From: Lentzea waywayandensis
GTDB lineage: Bacteria > Actinomycetota > Actinomycetes > Mycobacteriales > Pseudonocardiaceae
Assembly: GCF_900115955.1 (NCBI RefSeq)
Contig: NZ_FOYL01000008.1
Location: 124,001-188,000, forward strand
Length of the DNA stretch: 64,000 bases
Direction of reading: 5' to 3'
Shown: positions 52,223-61,208 of the stretch, piece after piece
How the letters are laid out: every line of letters starts with the position of its first letter
Numbering within the stretch: position 1 is the first letter of the stretch
The notes under the pieces: generated by a model
Told to the model about the DNA's origin: nothing
What the model saw: only the letters and a program-made list of their open reading frames with translations
The model's database searches: none
Position numbers and translations under genes: made by a program

Positions 52223-52855
52223 TCACGCGGTCGCGGCGAGCATGTCCTCGATTCGTTGCCACAGCGTCGAGAGCAGGTCCGGGGACTCGCCCAGCACGAC
52301 GAAGTTCACGATGTCGTCGCCGCGCACTTCGAGTGCGTACACGGCGTCGTCCGCCCGCTCGACGCGCACCGCGACAGTCGTGTCGCCCAGGTGCAGGGTG
52401 CCGGCGATACCGCGCTTGGCGAGCGCGGGGGACGCGGCGGCGAACTGTTCGGCGAGGGTGCGCAGGGCGGTGCTCTGCGCGGGCGCGAGGGTCTCCGGCT
52501 GTTTGAGCGCTGCCACGAGGTCGGCGACGGGAACGCGGTCGTGGCCCGAGGTCTCGGCGGCCTCGATGCGGGCGACGAGGGTGTTGACGAGGTGCTCGTC
52601 CGCTCGCAGGTACGTCACGTCCGACGACGTGGGCGGCTCGCCCGTCAGCACCGCAAGCACGTGCTCGTGGTCGTTCACGATCTCGTCCGCAGTGGACACG
52701 AACGGCACGAGGAAGCGCACCTCTGCCTGCGGCAGGTCGTTGCTCTCCAGCACGGTCAGGCCGCGCTGACGGCACGCCTCGACCACTTCGTCGACCACGG
52801 CGCGCTGTTCCTCGGCGAACGACACGGCGATGTCGTAGGTCGCGGATTCGGTCAC
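52223..52855 (-). CDS. protein of unknown function with TIR-like start
   Basis: The 210-residue protein starts at GTG 52855 with AGGGAGG 5 nt upstream. Its first 50 residues (YDIAVSFAEEQRAVVDEVVE, ACRQRGLTVLESNDL) look like strand one and helix one of the TIR variant written YDVAVSFAGEQR, but later TIR motifs are not evident. The middle reads FLVPFVSTADEIVNDHEHVL and the end is a mixed domain (GTLHLGDTTVAVRVERADDA, FVVLGESPDLLSTLWQRIED). It is convergent with the TIR/HerA operon. A functional link is possible but unproven. Confidence 0.6.
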   Translation of the reverse strand: MTESATYDIAVSFAEEQRAVVDEVVEACRQRGLTVLESNDLPQAEVRFLVPFVSTADEIVNDHEHVLAVLTGEPPTSSDVTYLRADEHLVNTLVARIEAAETSGHDRVPVADLVAALKQPETLAPAQSTALRTLAEQFAAASPALAKRGIAGTLHLGDTTVAVRVERADDAVYALEVRGDDIVNFVVLGESPDLLSTLWQRIEDMLAATA

Positions 52856-53072
52856 TCGAACCTCCCTGATGACGACCGGCCGGCGGCCGGGTGCGCGCAG
52901 CGTCCACTGCGGGTGTTGACCAGAAGTGGATGAGGAGTGGACGTGTTGACCACCTCGGTGGGCAACGGGAAACACCTGTTTTCAGGCTTTTCGAAGACGA
53001 ATGCTCGAAGGGAGCCCGCAGAGAGCGGGCGAAATCCGGAAATCAATTCCGACTTCCTTCGGAGGATTCGCC

Positions 53073-53249
53073 ATGTCCAAAATCGTGTCCACTTTCGTCG
53101 CGGGTGGCGCCACCCTGCTGACCGCACTCGCCGTCGCCGCCTCCGTTTCCGGTGGCGTCGCGGCCAACGCGGACGACAACCCCCCGCCGCCTCCCACGAC
53201 GACCACCACGGAGACCCAGGACGGCAACGGCAACCCGTGGCACGGATGA
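53073..53249 (+). CDS. small secreted Pro/Thr-rich peptide
   Basis: A 58-residue peptide with a GGAGG site 7 nt upstream. It has a clear signal peptide (MSKIVSTFVAGGATLLTALA...) and then a mature end of about 26 residues: DDNPPPPPTTTTTETQDGNG followed by NPWHG. No Cys. It could be a secreted signal, a wall-linked stub or a RiPP-like peptide. The XRE regulator begins 102 bp downstream. I do not recognise a family. Confidence 0.65.
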   Translation: MSKIVSTFVAGGATLLTALAVAASVSGGVAANADDNPPPPPTTTTTETQDGNGNPWHG

Positions 53250-53351
53250 CCTGACGCAAATGCGCCCCGGCCATTTCTTGAAACGGCCGGGGCGATTGCG
53301 GAACAACGATCGGGATGATGTACTCGGTGCACGCCGGAGCGGGAGGCAGTC

Positions 53352-54551
53352 ATGTCCGAAACTTTTGGTGAGTTGCTGCGCGCGCATCGCGTCGCGGCGG
53401 GACTGTCGATGGGACAGCTGGCCAAGCTGATTCATTACAGCAAAGGTTATCTCAGCAAGATCGAGAACGACCTCAAACCGCCGACCCCGACGGTGGCGCG
53501 GCTGTGCGACGGCGTGCTGGACGTCGGTGGCCGGCTGGTCGAGGCCGCCGTGCACGGGCCGTCCCAACGTGACGCCAGGGGCCTCGGCCGGCGCCAGGTG
53601 CTGGTGGCCGGAACGATGCTCGGTGCCGGCGCGCTCACCGGCAGCGGGCGGCGGCCGGTGCCGGACGAACAGGTGATCGCCGGGATGCGCACCTCGTTCG
53701 AACAGTTGCGGGGCCTGGGGTTGCGCACCAGTCCGCAGGTGGTGCTCGAACCGCTGCAAGCCCTGCAGCACACGATGCACGGCATGGCGCGGGAGAACGC
53801 CGGACCGGTGGGCACCCGGCTTCTCCTGCTCGCGGCGCGCATCGCCGAGTACACCGGCTGGATGTGCCAGGAGGCGGGTGACGAGCAGGGCGAGCTGTGG
53901 TGGACCAGGCACGCGTCCGAACTCTCCCGTGCGGCGGGAGATCCGGACATCGCGAGCTACGCGTTCGTGCGGGAGGCCGGTCTGGCGCTCTACCGCCAGG
54001 ACGCCTCCGCCACGATCAACCTCGCCCAGCAGGCGCAGTGGATCGGCAGGGCCGGCTCACGCGTCCTCGCCCTGGCCGCCCGGCGGGAGGCGCAGGGCCA
54101 CGCGCTCGCGGGAGACCGGGGTGCCGCGGAACGCGCGTTCGACCGTGCCGCGGGCCAGATGGAGATGGCCGCGCCGGACAGCCCGTACCCGGTGCTCGGA
54201 TCGAGCGCTCCCGACCCGCTGGAACTGGCCAGGGGCTGGGCGTTGTCGGATCTCGGGCTCAACGCCGAGGCCGCGGCCGTGCTGGACCGGCAGCTCGCCC
54301 TGCTGCCGGCCACGTCCCGCCGCAGCCTGGCCCGGTTCGGCGCCCGGCGTTCGCTCGCTCTCGCGTTGTCGGGCGAGGTCGACGAAAGCTGCCGCACGCT
54401 CGCCTTCACCCTGGACCACGCGGCACACGTCGACTCCGCGACGGTGCGCACCGAGCTGAGGCGGCTCGCCAGAACCCTTGGCCGATGGCACAACCACGGT
54501 GCCGTGCGCGAGATCTACCCGGATCTGAAACGACTGCTCACTCACCGCTGA
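53352..54551 (+). CDS. XRE-family regulator with TPR-like C-terminal domain
   Basis: The 399-residue protein has an N-terminal helix-turn-helix (FGELLRAHRVAAGLSMGQLA, YSKGYLSKIEN). A Tat/Sec-like hydrophobic patch after RRQVLVAGTMLGAGAL is typical of this actinomycete group rather than export. A helical TPR-like domain follows (LLLAARIAEYTGWMCQEAGD, AFVREAGLALYRQDASATIN). The ATG at 53352 has GGGAGG upstream. Such proteins sense a peptide or small ligand; the secreted peptide just upstream is a natural suspect. Its end overlaps the convergent SARP gene by 10 bp. Confidence 0.82.
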   Translation: MSETFGELLRAHRVAAGLSMGQLAKLIHYSKGYLSKIENDLKPPTPTVARLCDGVLDVGGRLVEAAVHGPSQRDARGLGRRQVLVAGTMLGAGALTGSGRRPVPDEQVIAGMRTSFEQLRGLGLRTSPQVVLEPLQALQHTMHGMARENAGPVGTRLLLLAARIAEYTGWMCQEAGDEQGELWWTRHASELSRAAGDPDIASYAFVREAGLALYRQDASATINLAQQAQWIGRAGSRVLALAARREAQGHALAGDRGAAERAFDRAAGQMEMAAPDSPYPVLGSSAPDPLELARGWALSDLGLNAEAAAVLDRQLALLPATSRRSLARFGARRSLALALSGEVDESCRTLAFTLDHAAHVDSATVRTELRRLARTLGRWHNHGAVREIYPDLKRLLTHR

Positions 54552-57430
54552 CCGCACGCGCACGTCAGCCCGGCCCGTTCCCGCCGCACCTCCTCGGCCT
54601 GCGGCTGGTCGAGCTCGCGGTACACGGACTCGGCCGCTTCCCAGTGCGCCACGGCTTCCCCGTGCCTGCCCATGTCGTGCAACGTTCGTGCGGCGCCGAT
54701 CTGGCCGAGTGACTCGTGCGTGCGGTTGCCGGTGCCCGCGGCCACGTCCAGCAACGACCGGTAGAGCCGCAGTGCCGCGCCGAGGTCGCCGCGGTCCTTC
54801 TCCGTGGCTGCCCGGTCGCGGAAGAGGCTCGCCTGGAGCTCCGCGTCGGTCAGCCCGGCGGCCGCCTTGGTCGCGAGGTCGTGGTGGTGAAGCGCTTCGG
54901 GGAACCTGCCCGCGAGCCGGTGGGCGTCGGCGATGTTGGTCAACGCGTAGGCCGCCACGCACATGTCGCCGAGCTCGACCGCGATCTCGTGCGCCTCCAG
55001 GTGATGGGGGATCGCTTCGTCGAGCATCCCGAGGTTCTGCTGGTTAGCACCCAGGTTGTTCAGCGCGTGCGCGAGTCCTTGAAGGTGCCCGCTCTCCCGC
55101 AGGAGCGGCACAGCGGCTTCGTTCTGCGCCACCGCGAGTTCGTACCTGCCGTGCTGTTCGTTGATGTAACCGAGCGAGCTCAGCGCGTGCCCTTGGCCGC
55201 GCAGATCGCCGCACTGCTCGTACTTCGCCAGTGCTGCCTCGAAATGCCTCGCCGCCTGCTCGTGCGGACCGAGTTGCATCGTCGAGACGGCGATCGCGCA
55301 CAGCGCCGCGGCCTCACCCGGCACGTCGCCCAGCCGGGTCCAGCTCTCCAGCGCCTGCTCGGCGAGGTCGAGCGCCTTCGCGTGCCGGCCGCGCCGGTCG
55401 TTGGCGATGGAGAGGCGGTACAGCACGTGCGCTTGGCCGTAATCGTCGTCCGGTCGCACGGACCTGACGGCGTCGATCCAGTCGTCGATCCGGTTCGCGG
55501 TGTTGAAGTGCCGCCAGATCAACGAGGCGATCCGCCACGCGCGGTCCGGGTCCGCCTGCCGGATCGCGGCCATCAGGTTGTCGCGCTCGGCGATGATCCA
55601 CGCCAACGCCTTGTCATCGCGCGCGAACCGCAGGCTGTGCGGGCTTTCGCGCTCCACGGAGGGCAGAGCGGTGCGGTCGAACGGGTACGCGACGCTCACC
55701 GCGTCCGCCAGCGTCACGAGGTAGAAGTCGAGCAGGCGCTCCAACGCGTCCGTGGACGCAGGCTCGAGAGCGGCGAACTCCTTGATGGAGTCCAGCATCT
55801 GGTAGCGCTCCGGCGCGACCTCTTCCAGCAGGCAGACCTCGTGCAGGTCGTGGAGCAGCTTGCGGGTGCCGGCGATGTCACGGCCGATGAGCGCCGCCGC
55901 ACCGACGATGTCCACGTCAGGCCCTGGCAGGTGCCCGAAGAGACGGAAGACGAGCTGCTGGTCGGCGTCGAGCTGCCGGTAGGAGGCGTGGATCGCGGCG
56001 CCGTCCTCCCGCCACGCTCCGGTGTCGTCCAGCTGGCCGATCAGGTAGTCGAGCGACCACCTGTCGTGCTTGCGCAGCAACGCCGCCGCGATGGTGATCG
56101 ACACGGGCATGTAGCCGCACCGCTTCACGAGCCCCGCCACGTCGGCGGACCTGCCTCGTACGCGCGCCGGGCCGGTCAGTCTCTGGAACAGCGCGGACGC
56201 GTCGTCCGCCGGCAGCGGAGCCAGCCGCACGTGCTCGCTGATGTCCGGCTCGCCCATCTTCCTGCTGGTGACGACGGCGAAGCAGTCGCGCGCCTCCGGC
56301 AGCAACGGCCGGATCTGGTCGGGTGACGCCGCGTTGTCCAGCACCACCAGCGTTTTCGTGCCGTAGAGCCGCGATTGGTAGATCGTCGCCTTGCGGCCCA
56401 CCGTGTCGGGGATCTGCTCCGCGGGCACGCCCAGATCGGTGAGCAGCTGGTCCAGCGCGTCCGAGACGGACATCGGCGCCACGTTCGGCGTGAAACCGTT
56501 GAGGCGCACCAGGAGTTGACCGTCGGGGAACCGGTGACGCAGGCGGTGTGCGGCTTCGACGGCCAGGCCGGACTTGCCGACACCGGGTGGGCCGCTGATC
56601 CACACGGCTCGCCGTTCGTCCGAACCCGCCGCGGCTGCGGCGATCTTGTCCAGCTCGCCGGACCGGCCGGTGAACGCGCCGGGCCGGGACGGCAGTGAGC
56701 TGCCTGGTTCGCCGCGCCGGGCGCGTTCCGCGAGGTTGCGCAGCACGGTTCCCGGCTCGATGCCGGATTCGGCGAGCGCGCCGGACGCGGTGTCGAAGAC
56801 CCGGATCGCACCCGCGCCGTCGCCGCCGGCGATCAACGCGCGCATGAGGAGCTCGGCGTACTTCTGGTGGTCGGGGGAGGTGCGGACCGCGCGGCGCATC
56901 CGGTCCCGCGCCGACCGGTAGTCGCCGGTGACGAGTTCCAGCTCGGCCAGGTCGCCGAGCGCGTCGTGGTAGCCCTCGGTCGGCACGAACACCTCGGCGC
57001 CACCGATCCTGTCGATGTCGATGTCCTCGAGGAACCGGCCGCGCCACAACGTCACCGCCTCGCGCAGCAGTTCGATTGCCCGGCGCTGGTCGTTGTCCTG
57101 CTGGGCCTGCGCCGCCTCCTCGCGCAGCCGGTCGAAGCGGACCGTGTCGATCTGGCCCTCGTCGATGCGCAGCAGGTACCCGGTGGCCGTTCGCTCGATC
57201 TCCGCGCCGGTTCCGTCGAACGTCTTGCGCAGCTTGTTGATGTAGCCGCGCACGAGCGTCCGGCGTTCCGGGTTGTCCGGCCACACGATCTCGGTGATCC
57301 GTTCGGGTGACAGCGGTTTGTTCGCCTGCAACAGAAGTACGACGAGAATGAAGCGTTGTTGCTGGTCCCCCAACGGTACGGCGGTGTGGTCGTGCCACGC
57401 CTCCAGTGGACCCAGCATTCGAAATTCCAC
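54542..57430 (-). CDS. AfsR/SARP-family regulator (SARP-BTAD, NB-ARC, TPR)
   Basis: A 962-residue multi-domain activator. OmpR-type winged helix and BTAD occupy 1-240 (MEFRMLGPLEAWHDHTAVPL, ITEIVWPDNPERRTLVRGYI, YHDALGDLAELELVTGDYRS). NB-ARC has Walker A SGPPGVGKSGLAVEAAHRL (about 280) and TLVVLDNAASPDQIRPLLPE. A TPR array fills about 620-950 (ALSSLGYINEQHGRYELAVA, NNLGANQQNLGMLDEAI). SARPs of this kind switch on secondary metabolism or development. GTG 57430 has GGAGG 5 nt upstream. Length is normal for AfsR relatives. No metabolic cluster lies directly beside it; the RiPP cluster is 15 kb away. Confidence 0.9.
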   Translation of the reverse strand: MEFRMLGPLEAWHDHTAVPLGDQQQRFILVVLLLQANKPLSPERITEIVWPDNPERRTLVRGYINKLRKTFDGTGAEIERTATGYLLRIDEGQIDTVRFDRLREEAAQAQQDNDQRRAIELLREAVTLWRGRFLEDIDIDRIGGAEVFVPTEGYHDALGDLAELELVTGDYRSARDRMRRAVRTSPDHQKYAELLMRALIAGGDGAGAIRVFDTASGALAESGIEPGTVLRNLAERARRGEPGSSLPSRPGAFTGRSGELDKIAAAAAGSDERRAVWISGPPGVGKSGLAVEAAHRLRHRFPDGQLLVRLNGFTPNVAPMSVSDALDQLLTDLGVPAEQIPDTVGRKATIYQSRLYGTKTLVVLDNAASPDQIRPLLPEARDCFAVVTSRKMGEPDISEHVRLAPLPADDASALFQRLTGPARVRGRSADVAGLVKRCGYMPVSITIAAALLRKHDRWSLDYLIGQLDDTGAWREDGAAIHASYRQLDADQQLVFRLFGHLPGPDVDIVGAAALIGRDIAGTRKLLHDLHEVCLLEEVAPERYQMLDSIKEFAALEPASTDALERLLDFYLVTLADAVSVAYPFDRTALPSVERESPHSLRFARDDKALAWIIAERDNLMAAIRQADPDRAWRIASLIWRHFNTANRIDDWIDAVRSVRPDDDYGQAHVLYRLSIANDRRGRHAKALDLAEQALESWTRLGDVPGEAAALCAIAVSTMQLGPHEQAARHFEAALAKYEQCGDLRGQGHALSSLGYINEQHGRYELAVAQNEAAVPLLRESGHLQGLAHALNNLGANQQNLGMLDEAIPHHLEAHEIAVELGDMCVAAYALTNIADAHRLAGRFPEALHHHDLATKAAAGLTDAELQASLFRDRAATEKDRGDLGAALRLYRSLLDVAAGTGNRTHESLGQIGAARTLHDMGRHGEAVAHWEAAESVYRELDQPQAEEVRRERAGLTCACGQR

Positions 57431-57549
57431 GCCGCCTCCTGGTCTGAAGCTTCCGTCTGGGTGGAATGTCGCGCAAGGTCCCGTCTGCGTGTCACCGAAT
57501 CAGCTTTTTGTCCACGTTTGATCAACGCGATCAGGTAACGGTGCGCGGC

Positions 57550-58122
57550 ATGGACCGCGAGGTGTTGCCCTGTTACGTGGTGTGCGACGTGTCGTTCTCG
57601 ATGTGCGACCACGTCGACGAGGTCAACGCCGGAATGCGCGAGTTCCGCGGTGTGGTGCACGCGGATCGGCGTGCGACCGTCCAGATTCGGCTCTGCGTGG
57701 TCGTTTTCGCGGATCGCCCGCTGGTCGTGCGGCCCTTGTCTCCGGCGCTCGAACCGGCTGAAGTTATTCGACCGCGCCAGGAATCCGGTTCCGACTTCGG
57801 ATCCGCGTTCACTCTTGTGCGCACCGTCATCGAACGTGACGTGGATGTCCTCAAACGGCAGCGGTTGCGGGTGCGCAGGCCGATGTTGTTCTTCGTCTCG
57901 GACGGCAGGGCCACGGATCCGGCCTGGCCCGCCGCGCTGGAACGGCTCAACGCCACGACCTCGTGCCCGGAGATGATCGCGTTCGGGCTCGGGTCCGTCG
58001 ACCAGCCCACGCTCGATCGCATCGGCAGCTCACGGGTCTTCCTCGGCGGTGACGGTGTGCGGCTGGGCATCGCGTTGGCCTCGTCGGTGGCACGGACGGT
58101 GCTGCGACCGGACCACGTGTGA
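57550..58122 (+). CDS. von Willebrand factor A (TerY-like) protein
   Basis: The 190-residue protein is a single vWA domain: MIDAS motif CDVSFSMCDHVDEVNAGM (DxSxS), Thr/Gly turn SGSDFGSAFTLVRTVIERDV, and strand plus Asp in RPMLFFVSDGRATDPAWP. It is close to the TerY-type vWA proteins linked with tellurite and phage-defence chaperone-like modules. It lies 120 bp from the SARP gene, divergent, and 88 bp before an unknown gene that may be its partner. GTG 57541 is an alternative start. Confidence 0.85.
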   Translation: MDREVLPCYVVCDVSFSMCDHVDEVNAGMREFRGVVHADRRATVQIRLCVVVFADRPLVVRPLSPALEPAEVIRPRQESGSDFGSAFTLVRTVIERDVDVLKRQRLRVRRPMLFFVSDGRATDPAWPAALERLNATTSCPEMIAFGLGSVDQPTLDRIGSSRVFLGGDGVRLGIALASSVARTVLRPDHV

Positions 58123-58210
58123 CCGATCCACGGCGTGTCCACTTCTCGTCCACACGGTCGACGCAACCTGCCTTCGCCGCACCTGAGCACGCAAGGGGAG
58201 GAGAACGGGG

Positions 58211-59146
58211 ATGACGACGACGAGCCTGGTCCGGGAGCTGAAGACCCTCCGCAAGGGACGGGGTGTGCACGCGGGACGGATCGTGGACAAGATCGGTCCG
58301 GCGCTGGCCGCGGCGTGCGGGATCACCGGGGCCGACGGGTCGGTCACCGCCAAGCAGAAGCTGGTCGCCAGGCTGACCGAGCTGGTCGAGCAGCTGCCGG
58401 AGGACCTGCACCTCGCGGCGCGGGTGGCGTTCGGCCTCATCTCGGACGTCCGGCACCCGCTCTACCAGGAGCGCGTCGGCTGGCTGGCGGCGACGATCGA
58501 CCGCGACGCCCGGACTGTGCGCCGGCGCGTCGACGAGGCCGTGGAGCAGCTGGCGGAGCTCGCCGTGACGACCACGCGCCGGGACGCGGGCGGCTGGCAC
58601 ACCGCGGAACTGGCCGTGGCGGTGATGCTGGACCAGGAGCAGCCGGAGGTGCTGGAGCGCTACCAGGTCGTCGCGAACCAGGACGGGGTGGCCTCCCTCG
58701 ACTTCGCCGCCGCGTTCCCCGTGCACCGGCGGGATGTCGAGGCGCACCTCCTGTACGGCGGCACGTTGCGGGACCGGGGCAACCTGGAACGGCCGGGCTT
58801 CACGCTGGTTCCGGCCGAGCCGCTGGCGCGCGGCGAGATCCACGACTTCGCGATCCGCTACCGGCTGTCCCACCGCGATGCCATGCGTCCGTGTGTGCTG
58901 CACGTGCCCGAACGGCCGTGCGACGTGTTCGACCTGCGTGTGCGGTTCGAGCACGACCGCAAGCGGTTCGTGCGGGCGTTCGACGGGGTGCTGGTGCAGC
59001 GGTCCGAGGCCGAGCCGACCGGGATGCAGCAGTCCGTGGACCGGGCGGGGGAGATCCATCTGCGGTTCCGGCGGCTGTTGCCCGGGCTGCTCTACGGCGC
59101 GCGGTGGGGCGGGGCGGCGGTGTGCTCGACGCGCCGGGCCTCATGA
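58211..59146 (+). CDS. protein of unknown function downstream of the vWA gene
   Basis: The 311-residue protein starts with MTTTSLVRELKTLRKGRGVH and AGRIVDKIGPALAAACGI, a helical, basic module resembling DNA- or protein-binding starts of actinomycete regulators. A long helix rich in Arg/Glu follows (IDRDARTVRRRVDEAVEQLA). The last 170 residues are beta-rich (HLLYGGTLRDRGNLERPGFT, FDLRVRFEHDRKRFVRAFDG). No catalytic motif is evident. The GGAG site upstream and the distance to the vWA gene fit a two-gene unit. Confidence 0.65.
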   Translation: MTTTSLVRELKTLRKGRGVHAGRIVDKIGPALAAACGITGADGSVTAKQKLVARLTELVEQLPEDLHLAARVAFGLISDVRHPLYQERVGWLAATIDRDARTVRRRVDEAVEQLAELAVTTTRRDAGGWHTAELAVAVMLDQEQPEVLERYQVVANQDGVASLDFAAAFPVHRRDVEAHLLYGGTLRDRGNLERPGFTLVPAEPLARGEIHDFAIRYRLSHRDAMRPCVLHVPERPCDVFDLRVRFEHDRKRFVRAFDGVLVQRSEAEPTGMQQSVDRAGEIHLRFRRLLPGLLYGARWGGAAVCSTRRAS

Positions 59147-59542
59147 CCGGCGGGGCTCGTACCAGGTCTCGCCCACCGGTTCGCCCGCCATGTTCCACGC
59201 CCACACGCGGGTCGGCGTGATCCGGCAGTAGACGCCGGGGCCGACGATGCCGGTGCGGTCCTCAGGGTCGTCGGCGGTGCCGTAGACGCGGATCGCCCGC
59301 GCGACGAACGGGGTGAACGAGACCAGGTCGTCGACCACGAGCGACACCTTGCGGCGGCCGGCGGTGATGTTGCGGAACTTGCGGGTGTTCCTGACCTGGT
59401 CACCCGCGCCGCCGACCCAGAGGTGCGTGCCGTCGTACTCGAACGCCAGCGGCACCACGTCGGGCTGGCCGTCCTCGTTGATCGTGGCGAGGCGCGCCAG
59501 CGGCTGTTCGCGCAGGTAGGCGATCTCTTCGTCGGTGAACAT
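59141..59542 (-). CDS. PPOX-class F420-dependent/flavin oxidoreductase
   Basis: The 133-residue split-barrel protein matches the PPOX F420 family (pyridoxamine-phosphate oxidase-like): EIAYLREQPLARLATINEDG, QPDVVPLAFEYDGTHLWVGG and RKFRNITAGRRKVSLVVDDL. The basic Lys/Arg set in the middle binds cofactor phosphate. The substrate is unknown. It ends 6 bp into the convergent gene before it. Confidence 0.87.
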   Translation of the reverse strand: MFTDEEIAYLREQPLARLATINEDGQPDVVPLAFEYDGTHLWVGGAGDQVRNTRKFRNITAGRRKVSLVVDDLVSFTPFVARAIRVYGTADDPEDRTGIVGPGVYCRITPTRVWAWNMAGEPVGETWYEPRRS

Positions 59543-59575
59543 GCCTTCTATACGAACAGCAAGCCGCGGTTTCGA

Positions 59576-60535
59576 CTACTTGGCGTCGCTGTTGAACGTG
59601 AAGAGGCACCAGCCGTCGGACTCCTTCTTCAGGAACCCGCCCGCCTTGGTCTCCGTGCCGTTCAGCGTGTACCACAGGCGGGCCTGGCCGGAGTCCTCCG
59701 CTTTGGTCGTGGTGACCTTCTCGTGCAGCCGCAGCTGGCCGCCCGCCGCGATGGCCTTCTCGGCCCACGTGTTGACCGCGCGGGCCGTCGAACAGATGTA
59801 GAGACGGGCGGCCGCGATGTCCTTGGCGTTGATCGCCTTGGCGAACGCCTGCACGCGGCCCGTCGGGCTGTTCGGGTCCGGGTCCGGCGGGGGTTCCTGG
59901 GAGTCGGCCACCGGCACGAAGCCCATTTCGCAGACGACGTACCTGTTGTCCTCCTGGAAGAGCGCCAGCACCCCGCGCCGCTTCTCGGGTCCGCTGTCCG
60001 TCGGGTACTCGACGGACATGATCGCGACGGTCGAGTCCTTGTTCGCGTCGTTGTAGACCGGGTCGCTGGGCCTGATCTCGCGGACCTCGTCGACCTTGAA
60101 GACCGGTTCGGCGTCGCTCTTGTTCCTGGGGTCGAGCGGCTGGACGTCCCGGTACAGGATCTCCTCGGCGCGCGAGATGTCCTTGTTCTCGGCTTTGGTG
60201 CGGCCGTCCTTGCAGACCAGCACGTTCACGAACTGGTCGATGTCGCGCCGGTTGAGCGCGTCCTCGACGGCCTTCGCGGCGTTCTCCGGCGTGGACTGGT
60301 CCACCGGGGCGGAGCCGGTGGCCGGCTTCGACTTCATCCAGCCCGGCCAGAGCAGGCCCGTGCCGAGCAGCAGGGCCACGAGACCGATCACGACGAAGAC
60401 CACCGGGGACTTCTTCCTCGGAGGGCCGGGTGGCATCGGCGGCATGCCGGGGTGGGGCTGCCCCCACGGCTGCTGCGGGGGTTGCTGATTCCACGGCCCC
60501 GGCGGTGGTCCGGACTGGTAGGGCGGCTGCGTCAC
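59576..60535 (-). CDS. membrane-anchored protein with Pro-rich cytoplasmic tail
   Basis: A 319-residue protein: a Pro/Gln/Gly-rich start (PPYQSGPPPGPWNQQPPQQP), one transmembrane helix (VVFVVIGLVALLLGTGLLW) and an extracytoplasmic region with two NTF2/DUF4878-like halves (ALNRRDIDQFVNVLVCKDGR, FAKAINAKDIAAARLYICST), each with one Cys that may pair. This design is common in actinomycete envelope proteins of unknown role. I prefer GTG 60535 (VTQPPYQ) because residues encoded further upstream look non-coding. Confidence 0.7.
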   Translation of the reverse strand: MTQPPYQSGPPPGPWNQQPPQQPWGQPHPGMPPMPPGPPRKKSPVVFVVIGLVALLLGTGLLWPGWMKSKPATGSAPVDQSTPENAAKAVEDALNRRDIDQFVNVLVCKDGRTKAENKDISRAEEILYRDVQPLDPRNKSDAEPVFKVDEVREIRPSDPVYNDANKDSTVAIMSVEYPTDSGPEKRRGVLALFQEDNRYVVCEMGFVPVADSQEPPPDPDPNSPTGRVQAFAKAINAKDIAAARLYICSTARAVNTWAEKAIAAGGQLRLHEKVTTTKAEDSGQARLWYTLNGTETKAGGFLKKESDGWCLFTFNSDAK

Positions 60536-60618
60536 GTTGGTCAGTCTGGCGGAGCCGGTGGCGCGGTGTGGCCCGAACGGGCGAACGTCCACCTGACGCG
60601 TGAGGCCGCGGCCGGGGC

Positions 60619-61119
60619 ATGCTGGGTGGGGTGAAGCCGCTGATCGTGATCGACGTCGACGGGCCGCTCAACCCGTTCGCCGCGAACCCCAAGCCGGACA
60701 ACTACCGGCCGTTCGACCTCGAGGTCGGCTGGCGGCGCAGGCTCCGCATCTGGCTCGACCCCGATCACGGCGACCAGTTGAGACAGCTGGCGGAGGAAAC
60801 CGGCGCCGAGCTCGCGTGGGCCACGACGTGGCTGCATCGGGCGAACACCGAGATCGGACCGCGTCTGGGCCTTCCGCCGCTCAAGGTGATCGAGTTCCAC
60901 GACGAGACCGGCTGGAAGTACCCGGCGGTGGCGCGCTACGCCTACGAGAGGCCCCTCGTCTGGTTCGACGACGACTTCGGGCTCCACTCCGCGCGCCGCG
61001 AGGAGTTCGTCCACAAGCGACAGCACCTGACCACCGCGCTCGTCCACGTCGATCCCGGTACCGGGATCTCGGCACAACACCTCAGCGAAGCGCGGGAAGC
61101 ATTCGGCGGCAACCCCTAG
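60619..61119 (+). CDS. HAD-like domain protein
   Basis: A 166-residue protein with the HAD nucleophile motif IVIDVDGPLNPF near the start, ELAWATTWLHRANTEIG (motif II with Thr-Thr) and VWFDDDFG (acidic motif IV). It resembles the HAD domain of Swiss-army-knife RNA-repair proteins, here alone. It is probably a small phosphatase; the substrate is unknown. GTG 60631 (VKPLIVI) is an alternative start with GGGTGGG close by. Confidence 0.75.
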   Translation: MLGGVKPLIVIDVDGPLNPFAANPKPDNYRPFDLEVGWRRRLRIWLDPDHGDQLRQLAEETGAELAWATTWLHRANTEIGPRLGLPPLKVIEFHDETGWKYPAVARYAYERPLVWFDDDFGLHSARREEFVHKRQHLTTALVHVDPGTGISAQHLSEAREAFGGNP

Positions 61120-61208
61120 GACGCCGAGAATTCACGGTTGGAGTCGAGAAGGTCTCAACCGGCGCGGCTGGCTTGACAACGAAAGCATCCCGAGCCAATC
61201 CTCCGCTC

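Noticed and set aside
46171..53249. An FxSxx-COOH (Fxs) radical-SAM RiPP system, because of TIR and KGGVGR genes and a small peptide
   Set aside because: No radical-SAM gene is present and the peptide at 53073-53249 ends in NPWHG, not FxSxx.
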